From contig CATXCB010000003.1 of assembly GCA_958366705.1 (NCBI GenBank), forward strand, positions 62,001 through 126,000: 64,000 nucleotides of DNA, read 5' to 3'. Source of the DNA: an uncultured bacterium (lineage in GTDB: Bacteria > Cyanobacteriota > Vampirovibrionia > Gastranaerophilales > Gastranaerophilaceae). Shown piece after piece: positions 1 through 8,783 of this stretch (position 1 is its first letter; every line of letters begins with the position of its first letter). The translations under genes were made by a program, and so were the position numbers. The notes under the pieces were generated by a model. That model saw only the letters and a list, made by a program, of their open reading frames with translations, searched no databases and was not told the origin of the DNA.

Positions 1-942
1 TTCAGATTCGCCTACCCATTTTGATTCAAAGTTAGTTCCGCTTAAATACATATAATTCATTCCTGATTCATTTGCCAGAGCCCTACAAAGTTCTGTTTTT
101 CCGGTGCCCGGAGGCCCATATAAAATATAACCTCTAGTTATATCTTCTCCGGAGTGACCCATCGGATATTTTACAGGGAATAATATTCCTTTTTTTAGTT
201 CCTGAATAGCTTTTGACTGTCCGCCAATACTATTAAACGTAACTTTACTCTGTGGATTTTCGGCCTGTAATATTCGTTTTGTTACTGTTTTTGTATTAAC
301 TTTAACAAGTTCTTCTTGAACTTCTTGTGAGAAGTCATACACTTTGGAAAATATGTGCCTGCTAAAACTTAGATCAGCCTTTGGTTTATCTTTCAGATGA
401 ATAACATCATTTGCATACTGAATTGTATCATTGTTAATAACGTAGAAACTGTTTCCAGGTTCAAGATAATACTGCTTTCCACCTGTTAGATAAGAAATTT
501 TCTTATCATTAATGTTTAGAAGTTCAATATCTCCAACTGAATTTTTGAAAAATGCATAATTATTTTCTATATTTTTGTCCGGTAAAAATATTTCTTTTTG
601 TATCAATTGTTTTAACTTGCCAAGATTCTTTTTTAAGGCTATTTGAGCTTTATTAAAATTATTTCCGGTTACAATAATATCTCCTTGACTCAAATTTTGG
701 AATAAGGCGGCTAATCGTTCTTCGATAGGAAGCTGCTGCGCAAGTTCAGTCGCTGCTTTTGCAATATTTCCTGCGAATACAGGCTGTTTTCTATTAATTA
801 AATCTTTTCCGTACCCAAAATTAGGCAATGACTGCAAATCTTGTCGCGAGGTAAAATTAGAATTCAAACAATCTTTTTTAATTGTATTTGTTCCATTTGT
901 TTTTGCATTATAATTTGCATTTTGGATACTACTAATTCTCAT
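1..942 (-). CDS. AAA-family ATPase, C-terminal part beyond the window
   Basis: The 314 visible residues run off the left edge without a stop. Residues 1-215 match no family I recognise. From about residue 225 a typical AAA module begins (motif SIGGQ), with a Walker A GPPGTGKTE near residue 276, then a conserved stretch ending SKWVGESE, as in katanin/spastin/proteasomal-type AAA proteins. The Walker B motif and arginine finger must lie outside the window. The start is supported by a GAGGTG ribosome binding site 5-6 bases upstream of ATG. It should act as an ATP-driven remodeller or unfoldase, with substrate unknown. The N-terminus is Asn/Thr-rich and has no signal peptide, so a cytoplasmic location is likely. 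Confidence 0.8.
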   Translation of the reverse strand, partial: MRISSIQNANYNAKTNGTNTIKKDCLNSNFTSRQDLQSLPNFGYGKDLINRKQPVFAGNIAKAATELAQQLPIEERLAALFQNLSQGDIIVTGNNFNKAQIALKKNLGKLKQLIQKEIFLPDKNIENNYAFFKNSVGDIELLNINDKKISYLTGGKQYYLEPGNSFYVINNDTIQYANDVIHLKDKPKADLSFSRHIFSKVYDFSQEVQEELVKVNTKTVTKRILQAENPQSKVTFNSIGGQSKAIQELKKGILFPVKYPMGHSGEDITRGYILYGPPGTGKTELCRALANESGMNYMYLSGTNFESKWVGESE

Positions 943-988
943 CTTTACACCTCACTAAGTCTGAACACGGTCAAACAAATATTATATC

Positions 989-1004
989 TACTACTTATGT
1001 AGTA
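989..1004. promoter_or_regulatory. Perfect inverted repeat, candidate operator for the AAA gene
   Basis: TACTAC and GTAGTA arms flank TTAT. The palindrome begins three bases past the -10 box of the AAA-gene promoter, inside the presumed initial transcribed region, which is where a repressor would bind. A short RNA hairpin is the alternative. Confidence 0.35.
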
Positions 1005-1006
1005 TT

Positions 1007-1036
1007 ATAATACGTTTGAATACAGCAAGTTGTCAA
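1007..1036 (-). promoter_or_regulatory. Sigma-70-type promoter for the AAA ATPase gene
   Basis: On the minus strand a perfect -35 box TTGACA is followed after 18 bases by TATTAT. The predicted transcript start lies about 55 bases before the AAA start codon. Nothing else gene-like is visible in the stretch between the AAA gene and the tRNA apart from this promoter, its palindrome and the tRNA terminator. Confidence 0.55.
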
Positions 1037-1216
1037 GTACCTGTCAGAGTTAGGATTGCATGTGGATAAGTTTAAAGTCGTATAAATTGTTATAATGATA
1101 GTATTTTGTACACTTATTATTTAAGTTTACAATTTGTAATATAATAAAATTTGTCTTTAGCTGAACAAATTCCATAATTAAAAAGTTTGTAAAATGAATT
1201 AGAGAATTTAAGCAAT

Positions 1217-1257
1217 TAATAAAAATGAGGAAACATACATAATAATGTTTCCTCATT

Positions 1258-1258
<1 letters not shown>
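1217..1258 (-). terminator. Rho-independent terminator of tRNA-Arg
   Basis: Perfect 14-bp inverted repeat (arms AAATGAGGAAACAT and ATGTTTCCTCATTT, 8-base loop). On the minus strand it is followed by TTTTTATT, directly at the 3' end of the tRNA. Confidence 0.8.
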
Positions 1259-1331
<73 letters not shown>

Positions 1332-1351
1332 TTATTTCTTTCTTCTTTTTT

Positions 1352-1380
1352 ATATTATTCTAAACATAGAAATTTTTCAA
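1352..1380 (-). promoter_or_regulatory. Promoter of tRNA-Arg
   Basis: Minus strand TTGAAA, 17-base spacer, TAATAT. The -10 box ends about 20 bases before the mature tRNA 5' end, a normal leader for a single tRNA transcript. Confidence 0.65.
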
Positions 1381-1458
1381 GTATTATTTTTGAGATTTAT
1401 ATAGTAATTCCTCTAAAATGATTAAAAATCTCCTAGATTTATTAGCAATTTAATCATA

Positions 1459-1485
1459 GGATTCCGAAACAAGTTCGTAATGACA
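1459..1485 (+). repeat. Dispersed palindromic repeat, single copy
   Basis: Reads GGATTCCGAAACAAGTTCGT followed by AATGACA. It belongs to the family with ends resembling AGAT...ATGAC that is clustered near 12 kb and recurs at 35.3 and 53.8 kb. It sits in the gene-free stretch between the tRNA promoter and the HTH gene, where I see no other gene. Confidence 0.6.
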
Positions 1486-1664
1486 ATAGGATTATTGTTA
1501 CTGGATAAGTATCATCAATTCAACAAAATCCCTTAGAGCTGTCTTATTGTAACCAGATATAACTAGAAAATTAACAAAAAAGATTTTAATATTTTAAAAC
1601 AGGAATTATTATTAAGTTTTAAATAATAAAACACTGTATCATGTTATGTATGGAGGTATGTAAT

Positions 1665-1862
1665 ATGAAATTGACACCAAGAGAACTGGAAGTTTGCGAA
1701 TGTATCGTTGCAGGTTTAAATAATAACGAAATTGCAGCAAAACTATTTATCAGTAAACACACTGTTAAAACATACGTGAGTCAGATAATGAATACATTAA
1801 ATGCGAAAAATAGAACAAACGTTGCTTATATCCTGGGAAAAGAAAATATTATAAACCTGTAA
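1665..1862 (+). CDS. Stand-alone LuxR-type helix-turn-helix protein
   Basis: A 65-residue protein consisting of little more than a GerE/LuxR DNA-binding domain. It opens with the family signature LTPRELEV and continues with GLNNNEIAAKLFIS and the recognition-helix sequence HTVKTYVS. There is no receiver, PAS or autoinducer domain. The start with a GGAGG site 8-9 bases upstream is preferred over an in-frame ATG 24 bases earlier. It is probably a small transcriptional regulator, or one that works with separate sensory proteins. The target is unknown. The downstream amidase gene has its own promoter, so a link between the two is not implied. Confidence 0.8.
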   Translation: MKLTPRELEVCECIVAGLNNNEIAAKLFISKHTVKTYVSQIMNTLNAKNRTNVAYILGKENIINL

Positions 1863-1867
1863 CATTT

Positions 1868-1895
1868 TTGCATTTCATAAAAATTATTTTATACT
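1868..1895 (+). promoter_or_regulatory. Promoter of the amidase-murI pair
   Basis: TTGCAT, 16-base spacer, TATACT. It lies just after the HTH gene stop and about 20 bases before the amidase start codon. Confidence 0.5.
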
Positions 1896-1915
1896 TTTAA
1901 TAAGGTAGAATTTTT

Positions 1916-3760
1916 ATGAAAAACTTTTTTGTTAAATTACTATTTTTATTTGCGTTTATCCTCACATTTGCTGTTAATACATTTGCAGCAGGCGATTTAG
2001 GCATTACATCTGTTGTGTATGATAATTCTTCTGCTTTTGTTGCAATTAATAGTTTTGATAGTGAACCGTTAACTCTGCAGGCTCCGCCTAAACTATATAT
2101 TGTTGAAGATGAGCACAAGGCATATTTTGATATAAATTCTGCAGTGTTAAAGTGTCCGAGACAAGATTTAGTGATTAATTCTTCGGATATACAGGAAGTT
2201 GTGGCCAGCCAGTTTTCAACAAATCCAAATATTGTAAGATTTGTTATTTCTTATAAAGAGGGGTTTAATCCAAAGAATATACAGCTAAAGGTGTTAAATA
2301 ATACTTTATTTATTTCATTCAGGCATCCGTCTATGGAAAATTTTTATTTCCAGCACATTTATTCTGAGGCAAATATTGACGAACTGTTTGAACCTGCATC
2401 TATACAAATTCCGGTTCCTGTGACTTCAGATAATGTGCTGGGACAAATTAATTCCGCATTCAATACTGCAGAATCTCAGGATAAAGGTTATATTCTTTCC
2501 AAAAAAGATTTACAGATGAAATCAAAGTACTATCTTGATAATGTTAATTTTAAAAATAATAGTATAATTATTACAGGCGTAGGTTCATATACTATTTCAA
2601 AACCAATGTACCTGTCTAATCCGTCAAGAGTTGTATACGATGTGACAAATGCGGTTGTTAATAACGCTATACGAAATAAAGAAATTAAATTTAACCAATC
2701 TGATTCTATAAAAATTGGTCAATTTAATAGAAATACTGCCCGAATTGTTATAACTACTGCAACTCCGGATGTGTATGTTCCAATTTTGTATAGTGATACT
2801 CAAAGGCTTGTATTTATTGACAAATTGAATATCAGCCCTCAAACTTTATATTCCAGCACTGCAGATTTAACAGGTGTTTATTATGAAAAATCTTCTGATA
2901 AAATCCATGGTGTTAAACTTGTATTTTCAAAGCCTGTAGTGACAGGAGTCATAAGGAATTATTCAAATATTGAACTGCTTTTATATAATGTAGATAAATT
3001 TATGAATTCATCTTTTGAGTCTGCCCTAAAACATACTGAATTTTCAGATATATTAGTTTCTTCAATGCAGGGAGGCGGGCTCAAACTGACTCTTCCTGCC
3101 GATAAATCAGATATTGTTGAATTAATGATTGGTTCAGATGGTAAGACAATGAGATTTAGGGAAACTTCAAAGGTGCAGCTTCCTGTTCAAAATAATCCAA
3201 CACCTGTAATTGTTCCTCCTGTAAAAGTCCCTGGCAAAAAGGTCGTTGTTATTGATCCGGGGCACGGCGGTTCTGATGTCGGTGCGACAAGAAATGGGAT
3301 ATATGAAAAAAATATAACTCTTGAGATTTCAAAAATGGTTGCAGATATGCTTCGCAACAAGGGATATGAAGTTGTGATGACAAGAACTACAGATATAACT
3401 GTATCCTTGCAGGAAAGAGTAGAATTAAGTGAAAATTCTAATCCGGATATATTTGTGAGTATCCACGTAAACTCAAGTAACAGTGAAACTCCTAGCGGCT
3501 TGGAAACACATTATTATAAAGATAACAGTTTAGATTTAGCAAAAAATGTTCATGCGTCCATGCTTAATAATATAAATTCCCAGAACCGCGGCTTGTTCAA
3601 ATCTAAATTTTATGTTATAAATCATACTACAGCCCCTGCAATTCTGGTTGAAATCGGATTTATTTCTAATCCGGCAGAAAGAGCTCAACTGGTTTCTGAG
3701 CATAGAAAACAGGCGACTGCAAAGGCTATAGCTGAGGGTATTTATGAGTATTTCAAATAA
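1916..3760 (+). CDS. N-acetylmuramoyl-L-alanine amidase with AMIN domains
   Basis: A secreted zinc amidase of 614 residues that cleaves the lactyl amide between MurNAc and the stem peptide. A signal peptide occupies residues 1-25 (hydrophobic core, ending TFAA). Residues 30-410 hold beta-rich AMIN-type regions that target such enzymes to septal peptidoglycan. A Pro-rich linker precedes an Amidase_3 domain at about 440-612. Zinc ligands are visible: His in DPGHGG (about 450), Glu in IYEKNI, and His in VSIHVN (about 515). The catalytic Glu is in LVEIGF (about 577). It resembles AmiC of Gram-negatives and Cyanobacteria. The murI start codon lies inside its 3' end, so the two are co-transcribed. 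Confidence 0.9.
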   Translation: MKNFFVKLLFLFAFILTFAVNTFAAGDLGITSVVYDNSSAFVAINSFDSEPLTLQAPPKLYIVEDEHKAYFDINSAVLKCPRQDLVINSSDIQEVVASQFSTNPNIVRFVISYKEGFNPKNIQLKVLNNTLFISFRHPSMENFYFQHIYSEANIDELFEPASIQIPVPVTSDNVLGQINSAFNTAESQDKGYILSKKDLQMKSKYYLDNVNFKNNSIIITGVGSYTISKPMYLSNPSRVVYDVTNAVVNNAIRNKEIKFNQSDSIKIGQFNRNTARIVITTATPDVYVPILYSDTQRLVFIDKLNISPQTLYSSTADLTGVYYEKSSDKIHGVKLVFSKPVVTGVIRNYSNIELLLYNVDKFMNSSFESALKHTEFSDILVSSMQGGGLKLTLPADKSDIVELMIGSDGKTMRFRETSKVQLPVQNNPTPVIVPPVKVPGKKVVVIDPGHGGSDVGATRNGIYEKNITLEISKMVADMLRNKGYEVVMTRTTDITVSLQERVELSENSNPDIFVSIHVNSSNSETPSGLETHYYKDNSLDLAKNVHASMLNNINSQNRGLFKSKFYVINHTTAPAILVEIGFISNPAERAQLVSEHRKQATAKAIAEGIYEYFK

Positions 3761-4550
3761 TTATAACTGTGATTCTCCAATAGCTTTTTTTGATTCTGGG
3801 GTTGGCGGGTTAACGGTTTTAAACAAGGTTAAAAAACTTTTGCCTGATGAAAGTTATATATATTATGGGGATACGCTGCATGTTCCTTACGGCGAAAAAT
3901 CTAAAGAGGAATTGTTAGAGTACTCTGATAAAATTATTAAATTTTTTGAGTCGAAACACTGCAAGGCCGTTGTTATGGCCTGTAACACAACTTCTTCTGT
4001 AATATATGATTCTATCAAAGATAAATATAATTTAAAAATTTACCCAATCGTGCAGTCAGTTGCTGAAATTCTAGCGGAAATGCCAATTGATAGACTTGGC
4101 GTTTTTGCAACAAGAGCTACAATAAATTCTAACGTTTATCCTAAAGAGATTGGAAAATACAATCCGCGGATGTCAGTATTCGGGCAACACTGTCCAAATT
4201 GGGTAAATATTGTAGAAAACAATACTCTGGATGAGGGTTCAAGTATTGAAATTGTTAAAACTGATTTAGATAATATGATGAAAAATAATCCTGAAAAAAT
4301 AGTTTTAGGATGTACTCATTATCCTTTTTTATTAAAAATATTGTCAAAATTCGCGCCGGCTGAATTATTTATAGATCCTGCAGAAAATTTTGCACAGTAT
4401 ATTAAAGCAGATTTGGAAAAATCATCTTTACTGGTTAAAAATAAACTAAAACAAGAAGAATTTTATGTAAGTTCTGCTCCGGAAAAATTTTTTGAAGCTT
4501 CAAAAATGTTTTATAATTTAAAAACAAAACCTGAATTATTAACTTTTTAA
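3744..4550 (+). CDS. murI: Glutamate racemase
   Basis: Converts L-glutamate to the D-glutamate of peptidoglycan stem peptides; cytoplasmic and cofactor-independent. The 268 residues carry the family motifs DSGVGG (17-22), GDT...PYG (42-50), ACNTT with catalytic Cys80, and GCTHYP with catalytic Cys190. The start overlaps the amidase by 17 bases, with a GAGGGT site in the amidase tail. It converges on the DUF3326 gene and overlaps its end by 12 bases. Confidence 0.95.
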   Translation: MSISNNYNCDSPIAFFDSGVGGLTVLNKVKKLLPDESYIYYGDTLHVPYGEKSKEELLEYSDKIIKFFESKHCKAVVMACNTTSSVIYDSIKDKYNLKIYPIVQSVAEILAEMPIDRLGVFATRATINSNVYPKEIGKYNPRMSVFGQHCPNWVNIVENNTLDEGSSIEIVKTDLDNMMKNNPEKIVLGCTHYPFLLKILSKFAPAELFIDPAENFAQYIKADLEKSSLLVKNKLKQEEFYVSSAPEKFFEASKMFYNLKTKPELLTF

Positions 4551-5525
4551 TATAATGTCAAGGCATTCGTCATATGTAGAAATTTCAATGATGTTCGGGT
4601 TTTTAAACAGTCTTTTATTTGTCACATCCAGTTCTGTCACATTTTCCTTAACTGCATATATTTTTATATCACGACTCAGGGCTTCAAATACCGGCGCAGC
4701 CCCTAGAGAGTTATGAGGCATAACAAGAAAATCAAGATTTGAAATATTTATTCCCTTATTTTTATCTGATGATATTTGAGGAGCATTTGAGAGTCCGAGC
4801 AATATACACGGTAAAAAAGTTGGAGTAATATATTCAGAGGCTGCCTTACTATTTACAATATTAGTTGTGATGCTGAAATCCGTGAAAGCCGGAGAATGAG
4901 CACAAGGTATTTTAAAATATTTAGATATGCAGTGCGAAATTATAGCCTCAACTCCTCCAACCGGATCTGGTCCACTACCATTAGCATAGTCCGTGTTTGT
5001 ATCTTCAGGGTCCTCAAACAGACAAACAATACCAATTGCGTTGCAGCCCTTTTTTATTAAATATTTTGCAGCATCTATTATGGTTGAAATGTTATTTACG
5101 CTTCCTGTTGCTACTCCATTGTTTGTAAGGTAAAAATTAACTCCCACTTTTTGTGCAGTAATCACATATTCAGATATATCAACACCATATACAGTTTTTA
5201 CGGCATTTTGCGTATTTATATGAATATTTAGAACATCTTCCGGTATTGCTCTGTCGTAGATAATTCCTATTTTATTATCTTCTGCCGGAACTAAATTTAT
5301 TTCATTTTTAAAAAAACAATCCAGTGTAAAACCTTCTGTGTAAAGCATGTTTTGTGTTATACCGGAAAAGCACCCCGCATTAACAACGTTGGGATTAACA
5401 ATCAAGTTTGTATATTTCGCAAATTTTCTTGCATAAACGCTTGCATCACCTGCATATCCTCCAATTGAAGCTCCAATACCTGTAGGTACAATAAACGCTC
5501 CGAGTTTTTTGTTTTCATATGTCAT
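4539..5525 (-). CDS. DUF3326 family protein
   Basis: A 328-residue soluble protein that opens with VPTGIGASIGGYAGDA, the glycine-rich signature I associate with DUF3326, a family of unknown function common in Cyanobacteria. Other notable segments are GSGPDPVGGVEAIISH (about 183-198), CAHSPAF (about 208) and PHNSLGAAPVFEALSR (about 270-285). No transmembrane segment or signal peptide is visible. Its start overlaps the upstream amidase stop in an ATGA arrangement, which indicates a two-gene operon. That context hints at, but does not prove, a link with cell-wall metabolism. Confidence 0.75.
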   Translation of the reverse strand: MTYENKKLGAFIVPTGIGASIGGYAGDASVYARKFAKYTNLIVNPNVVNAGCFSGITQNMLYTEGFTLDCFFKNEINLVPAEDNKIGIIYDRAIPEDVLNIHINTQNAVKTVYGVDISEYVITAQKVGVNFYLTNNGVATGSVNNISTIIDAAKYLIKKGCNAIGIVCLFEDPEDTNTDYANGSGPDPVGGVEAIISHCISKYFKIPCAHSPAFTDFSITTNIVNSKAASEYITPTFLPCILLGLSNAPQISSDKNKGINISNLDFLVMPHNSLGAAPVFEALSRDIKIYAVKENVTELDVTNKRLFKNPNIIEISTYDECLDIILKS

Positions 5526-6892
5526 TTCAGGTAAATCTCCAATCCTTTTACAATTGCATCTGCGGCCTTTTCTTGAAAATCCCTATCAATCAATTTTGCG
5601 TTATCTTCCGGATTTATTATATAAGCAAGTTCAATAAGTACACTTAAGCATTGAGTATTTCTAATTACTGCAAAGCTTTGTTGTTTTACTCCGTTATTCT
5701 TTGTTCCTGTATACTTTGTAATTGAGTCTGATAAACTGTGAGCTAAATCCTTTGACTGCGGACAATAATAGTAAATTTCAGTACCTGATGATTTTAAGTG
5801 GGCAAGTGAATCCGGAAGAGCATTGTTGTGAATGCTCAAAAATATTTGTGCCCCATTTTCATTAGCCATTTTAACTCTGTCAGGCAAACTAACCTCAGCG
5901 TCGTCATAGCGAGTCATATGAACTATAGCACCTGCATCTTTTAATTTGTGTTCTAATTTTTTTGCGATTGAAAGATTTATATCTTTTTCTTTGTCTCCAA
6001 GGCAGCCTATTGCGCCAAATTCATTTCCGCCGTGTCCGGGATCTATTGTTATAGTAATGTTTTTTAATGGATGGGCTAATGTAGCATTAGGTTTATTATA
6101 TACTTCAATTGTCAGCTCGTTTTCTTCTGTGTAATAGCTCTTATAGCCGTACATTTTACCTGTTTGATTTATATGAAATTCGTATTTGTTGTACAAATAT
6201 CCATCAATATTGTAAACCACAAGATCTAACCCGTTATTTTCTGATAGAATATACGGAGCAGGTTTATCTAATTTTAGTTTAAAAACTCTGTGATGTGTGT
6301 CTTCTGAGTACGCAAAAGTTTGAATTTTTGACGGTGATAATTTTGCTATGTTAGCCGCATCCGCTAAATCCTTTGCCACATAACCGTAATCATCTCTGGC
6401 AAGTTTTACCTTATAAAAATTATTTATTTCGCCAATTGCTTGAAATTTCATTCCTTTTGCAAAGTGTTGGAGACGATTCATGCCAGAGTCTATTGGAGTC
6501 GAGCGAAGCGGGGTATCATCTTTTGATATTTGTATATACACCGGCTGTTTATAACTCTTAAAACTGCTATCTTTATCTGTGATTGCCAGTGGTGATTCTC
6601 TAAAAATTCTGAAAGTTTTAACGCTTTTGCCATTATCAATATTAAAAGTGTTTTCTCCGTAGTCGAGTTTTACTGTGTGCCAGAAGCCGCCGGATTCATG
6701 GATGTCAACGGGTTCATTATTTATTTTAAGCGGAGTTCCGAAATTTTCATTCCCAATAAAAAAAGTTTCAGGAGAATTAATGGTTACTCTATCTGCTTTT
6801 GGATAAACTATATTGGCACCTATCACAGGGCAAACCGAATAAATTAAAAATAATACTGCGCATATAAAATTTGTTAAAATTCTTTTATTCAT
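5522..6892 (-). CDS. Second N-acetylmuramoyl-L-alanine amidase (SH3-like plus Amidase_3)
   Basis: 456 residues with an N-terminal signal peptide (hydrophobic 8-25). A beta-rich middle includes an SH3-like stretch at about 110-172 (ending YGYVAKDL), and an Amidase_3 domain occupies about 280-454. Zinc ligands are His in DPGHGG, Glu in GDKEKDIN and His in LSIHNN. The catalytic Glu is in VLIELAYI, a small departure from the usual VEIGF. It should cleave the MurNAc-L-Ala bond in the periplasm. Its domain set differs from the amidase at 1.9-3.8 kb (SH3-like rather than AMIN targeting), so the two are probably not redundant. First gene of a pair with DUF3326. Confidence 0.88.
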   Translation of the reverse strand: MNKRILTNFICAVLFLIYSVCPVIGANIVYPKADRVTINSPETFFIGNENFGTPLKINNEPVDIHESGGFWHTVKLDYGENTFNIDNGKSVKTFRIFRESPLAITDKDSSFKSYKQPVYIQISKDDTPLRSTPIDSGMNRLQHFAKGMKFQAIGEINNFYKVKLARDDYGYVAKDLADAANIAKLSPSKIQTFAYSEDTHHRVFKLKLDKPAPYILSENNGLDLVVYNIDGYLYNKYEFHINQTGKMYGYKSYYTEENELTIEVYNKPNATLAHPLKNITITIDPGHGGNEFGAIGCLGDKEKDINLSIAKKLEHKLKDAGAIVHMTRYDDAEVSLPDRVKMANENGAQIFLSIHNNALPDSLAHLKSSGTEIYYYCPQSKDLAHSLSDSITKYTGTKNNGVKQQSFAVIRNTQCLSVLIELAYIINPEDNAKLIDRDFQEKAADAIVKGLEIYLK

Positions 6893-6997
6893 AGAATTAC
6901 TATACTATATTTTAAAAAATTTTATAATTTCGTAAATTTATTTAATAATTGTGTTATTTGGTACTCATTATGGTAATATTAATTATACAAGGGATAG

Positions 6998-8767
6998 ATG
7001 ATGAGAAGAGAACAAGATAAAATTCGTAAAAAATCCAGAGGAAAATTTTGTAATAATGTTACAGATGGATTAAATATACTTTACTGTATTGCAATTTTAG
7101 TCTTAATAGTTCACCTTTTTATTGTTCAAATATTTGATTTTCAGAAATACCGAGAAAGAGGCAAAATGCAACGTGCAAGTCATGATTTTGCTGTTCGTGG
7201 AGATATTTTTGACAGACACGGTATAAAACTTGCGACCGATAGAATTTATTACAATATATATGCACGTCCTGTTGATTATTCAGATAAAGAAACACCCGAA
7301 AAAATAGCAAAATTATTTGCACCAATTCTGGGTATCCCGGAAAAAACATTGTGCACTAAAATATCAAATAAAAAAATTCCTGTAATTGCTATTAAAAAAG
7401 ATGTTGATAGGGATACAGCGAAAAAAATAATGAAAGTTATTGCAGATAATGGTTTTCGTTCAATAAGTCTTGATAAAAAAAATACAAGAGAATATCCGCA
7501 AGGTGTTTTTGCATCACACGTTCTGGGCTTTTATAATTTTGATGCAAATGTATCAAATGGGGTTGAGCTTACTGCTAAAGACAAGTTAGAGCATGTTGTG
7601 AGAGCAACACGCTATCAAAGAACACGTGATGGAAAAATTATATATAATTTTTCAACTGATCCTGTGGCTCCAACAATGAATCCAAAAGGTCAAGATGTTG
7701 TACTTACAATCGATGCAGCAATTCAACACGTATGTGAAAAAGAACTCCAAAAGATTATTGAAGAAAAAGACGCCCTTAGGGGGGCTGTTATTGTTATGAA
7801 TCCTAAGAATGGTGAAATTCTTGCTTATGCTGTGTATCCGACATATGACCCAAATAAATTTCAAAAAGCAACTAACACCGAAATTAAAAACTGGACATTA
7901 ACAGATGTATATCCTCCAGGTTCCACTTTTAAAACAATAACTGTTACAAGTGCCATGGAATTAGGGAAAATTAATGAGAATTCAATCATTGAAGATAAAG
8001 GCCGCATGAAATTTGGCGGTTATACGATTGAAAACTATGACTACAAAGAAAAAGGGGCTCCTGGAAAAATTGATTTGGTATACCTTTTTGAACACTCAAG
8101 TAATATTGGCTCCGTTAATGTTGGATTCTTAATGACTCATTCTGAATTTTATAATATGCTTAGAAAATTCGGATTTGGTGAAAAGTCAGGTATTGATTTA
8201 CCGGGTGAATCTTCAGGACTGCTGGCTTCTCCAAAATTCTGGGATAGAGGTCTGCATATGACTATGTCATACGGATATGGAACATCTGTATCCATTATGC
8301 AAATGGTTTCAGCTGTATCTGCTCTTGCTAATGACGGGGTTCGGGTAACTCCGCATGTTATCAAGTATTCTCCAGAAGAAGAGGCTGAAAAAATCAAACA
8401 TATACCTACAGTTTCCGCCCAAACAGCCAGAACCATAACAAAACTTCTTGCAATGAGTGTAAATAATGGCAGATCTTGCATAAAGATGGATAAATATAAT
8501 GTTGCAGCAAAGACCGGGACTTCAAGAAAACCGCTTGAAAATGGAACTGGATACTCCGGTGCTATGTATACTTCAACTATAGGCTACCTACCTGCAAGTG
8601 ATCCTAAAGTATTGATATATGTAGTTGTTGATAGTGCTAAAAAAGGCCCTGTATGGGGAAATACTGTGGCTGGGCCTATTTTTCATGAAGTTGCGGAACA
8701 GACAGCTAGAATACTTGATTTAAAACCTGACAAAGTTCCGGCTCAGCAGAATAAAAAGATTAATTAG
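6998..8767 (+). CDS. ftsI: Class B penicillin-binding protein (FtsI/PBP3-like transpeptidase)
   Basis: A peptidoglycan transpeptidase anchored by one transmembrane helix (about residues 25-47). A pedestal domain containing RGDIFDR (about 67) is followed by the transpeptidase domain. The active-site motifs are STFK (about 309-312, nucleophilic Ser), SSN (about 367) and KTGT (about 505). Placement directly upstream of murE copies the ftsI-murE order of division/cell-wall clusters, which favours septal FtsI over the elongation PBP2. Two adjacent ATG codons exist; the AAGGGA site is better spaced for the second (7001). Confidence 0.9.
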   Translation: MMRREQDKIRKKSRGKFCNNVTDGLNILYCIAILVLIVHLFIVQIFDFQKYRERGKMQRASHDFAVRGDIFDRHGIKLATDRIYYNIYARPVDYSDKETPEKIAKLFAPILGIPEKTLCTKISNKKIPVIAIKKDVDRDTAKKIMKVIADNGFRSISLDKKNTREYPQGVFASHVLGFYNFDANVSNGVELTAKDKLEHVVRATRYQRTRDGKIIYNFSTDPVAPTMNPKGQDVVLTIDAAIQHVCEKELQKIIEEKDALRGAVIVMNPKNGEILAYAVYPTYDPNKFQKATNTEIKNWTLTDVYPPGSTFKTITVTSAMELGKINENSIIEDKGRMKFGGYTIENYDYKEKGAPGKIDLVYLFEHSSNIGSVNVGFLMTHSEFYNMLRKFGFGEKSGIDLPGESSGLLASPKFWDRGLHMTMSYGYGTSVSIMQMVSAVSALANDGVRVTPHVIKYSPEEEAEKIKHIPTVSAQTARTITKLLAMSVNNGRSCIKMDKYNVAAKTGTSRKPLENGTGYSGAMYTSTIGYLPASDPKVLIYVVVDSAKKGPVWGNTVAGPIFHEVAEQTARILDLKPDKVPAQQNKKIN

Positions 8768-8783
8768 TTAAGGGAGATATAAA

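Noticed and set aside
1050..1256. Minus-strand frame next to the tRNA
   Set aside because: Low-complexity AT-rich translation that runs through the tRNA terminator; no ribosome binding site.
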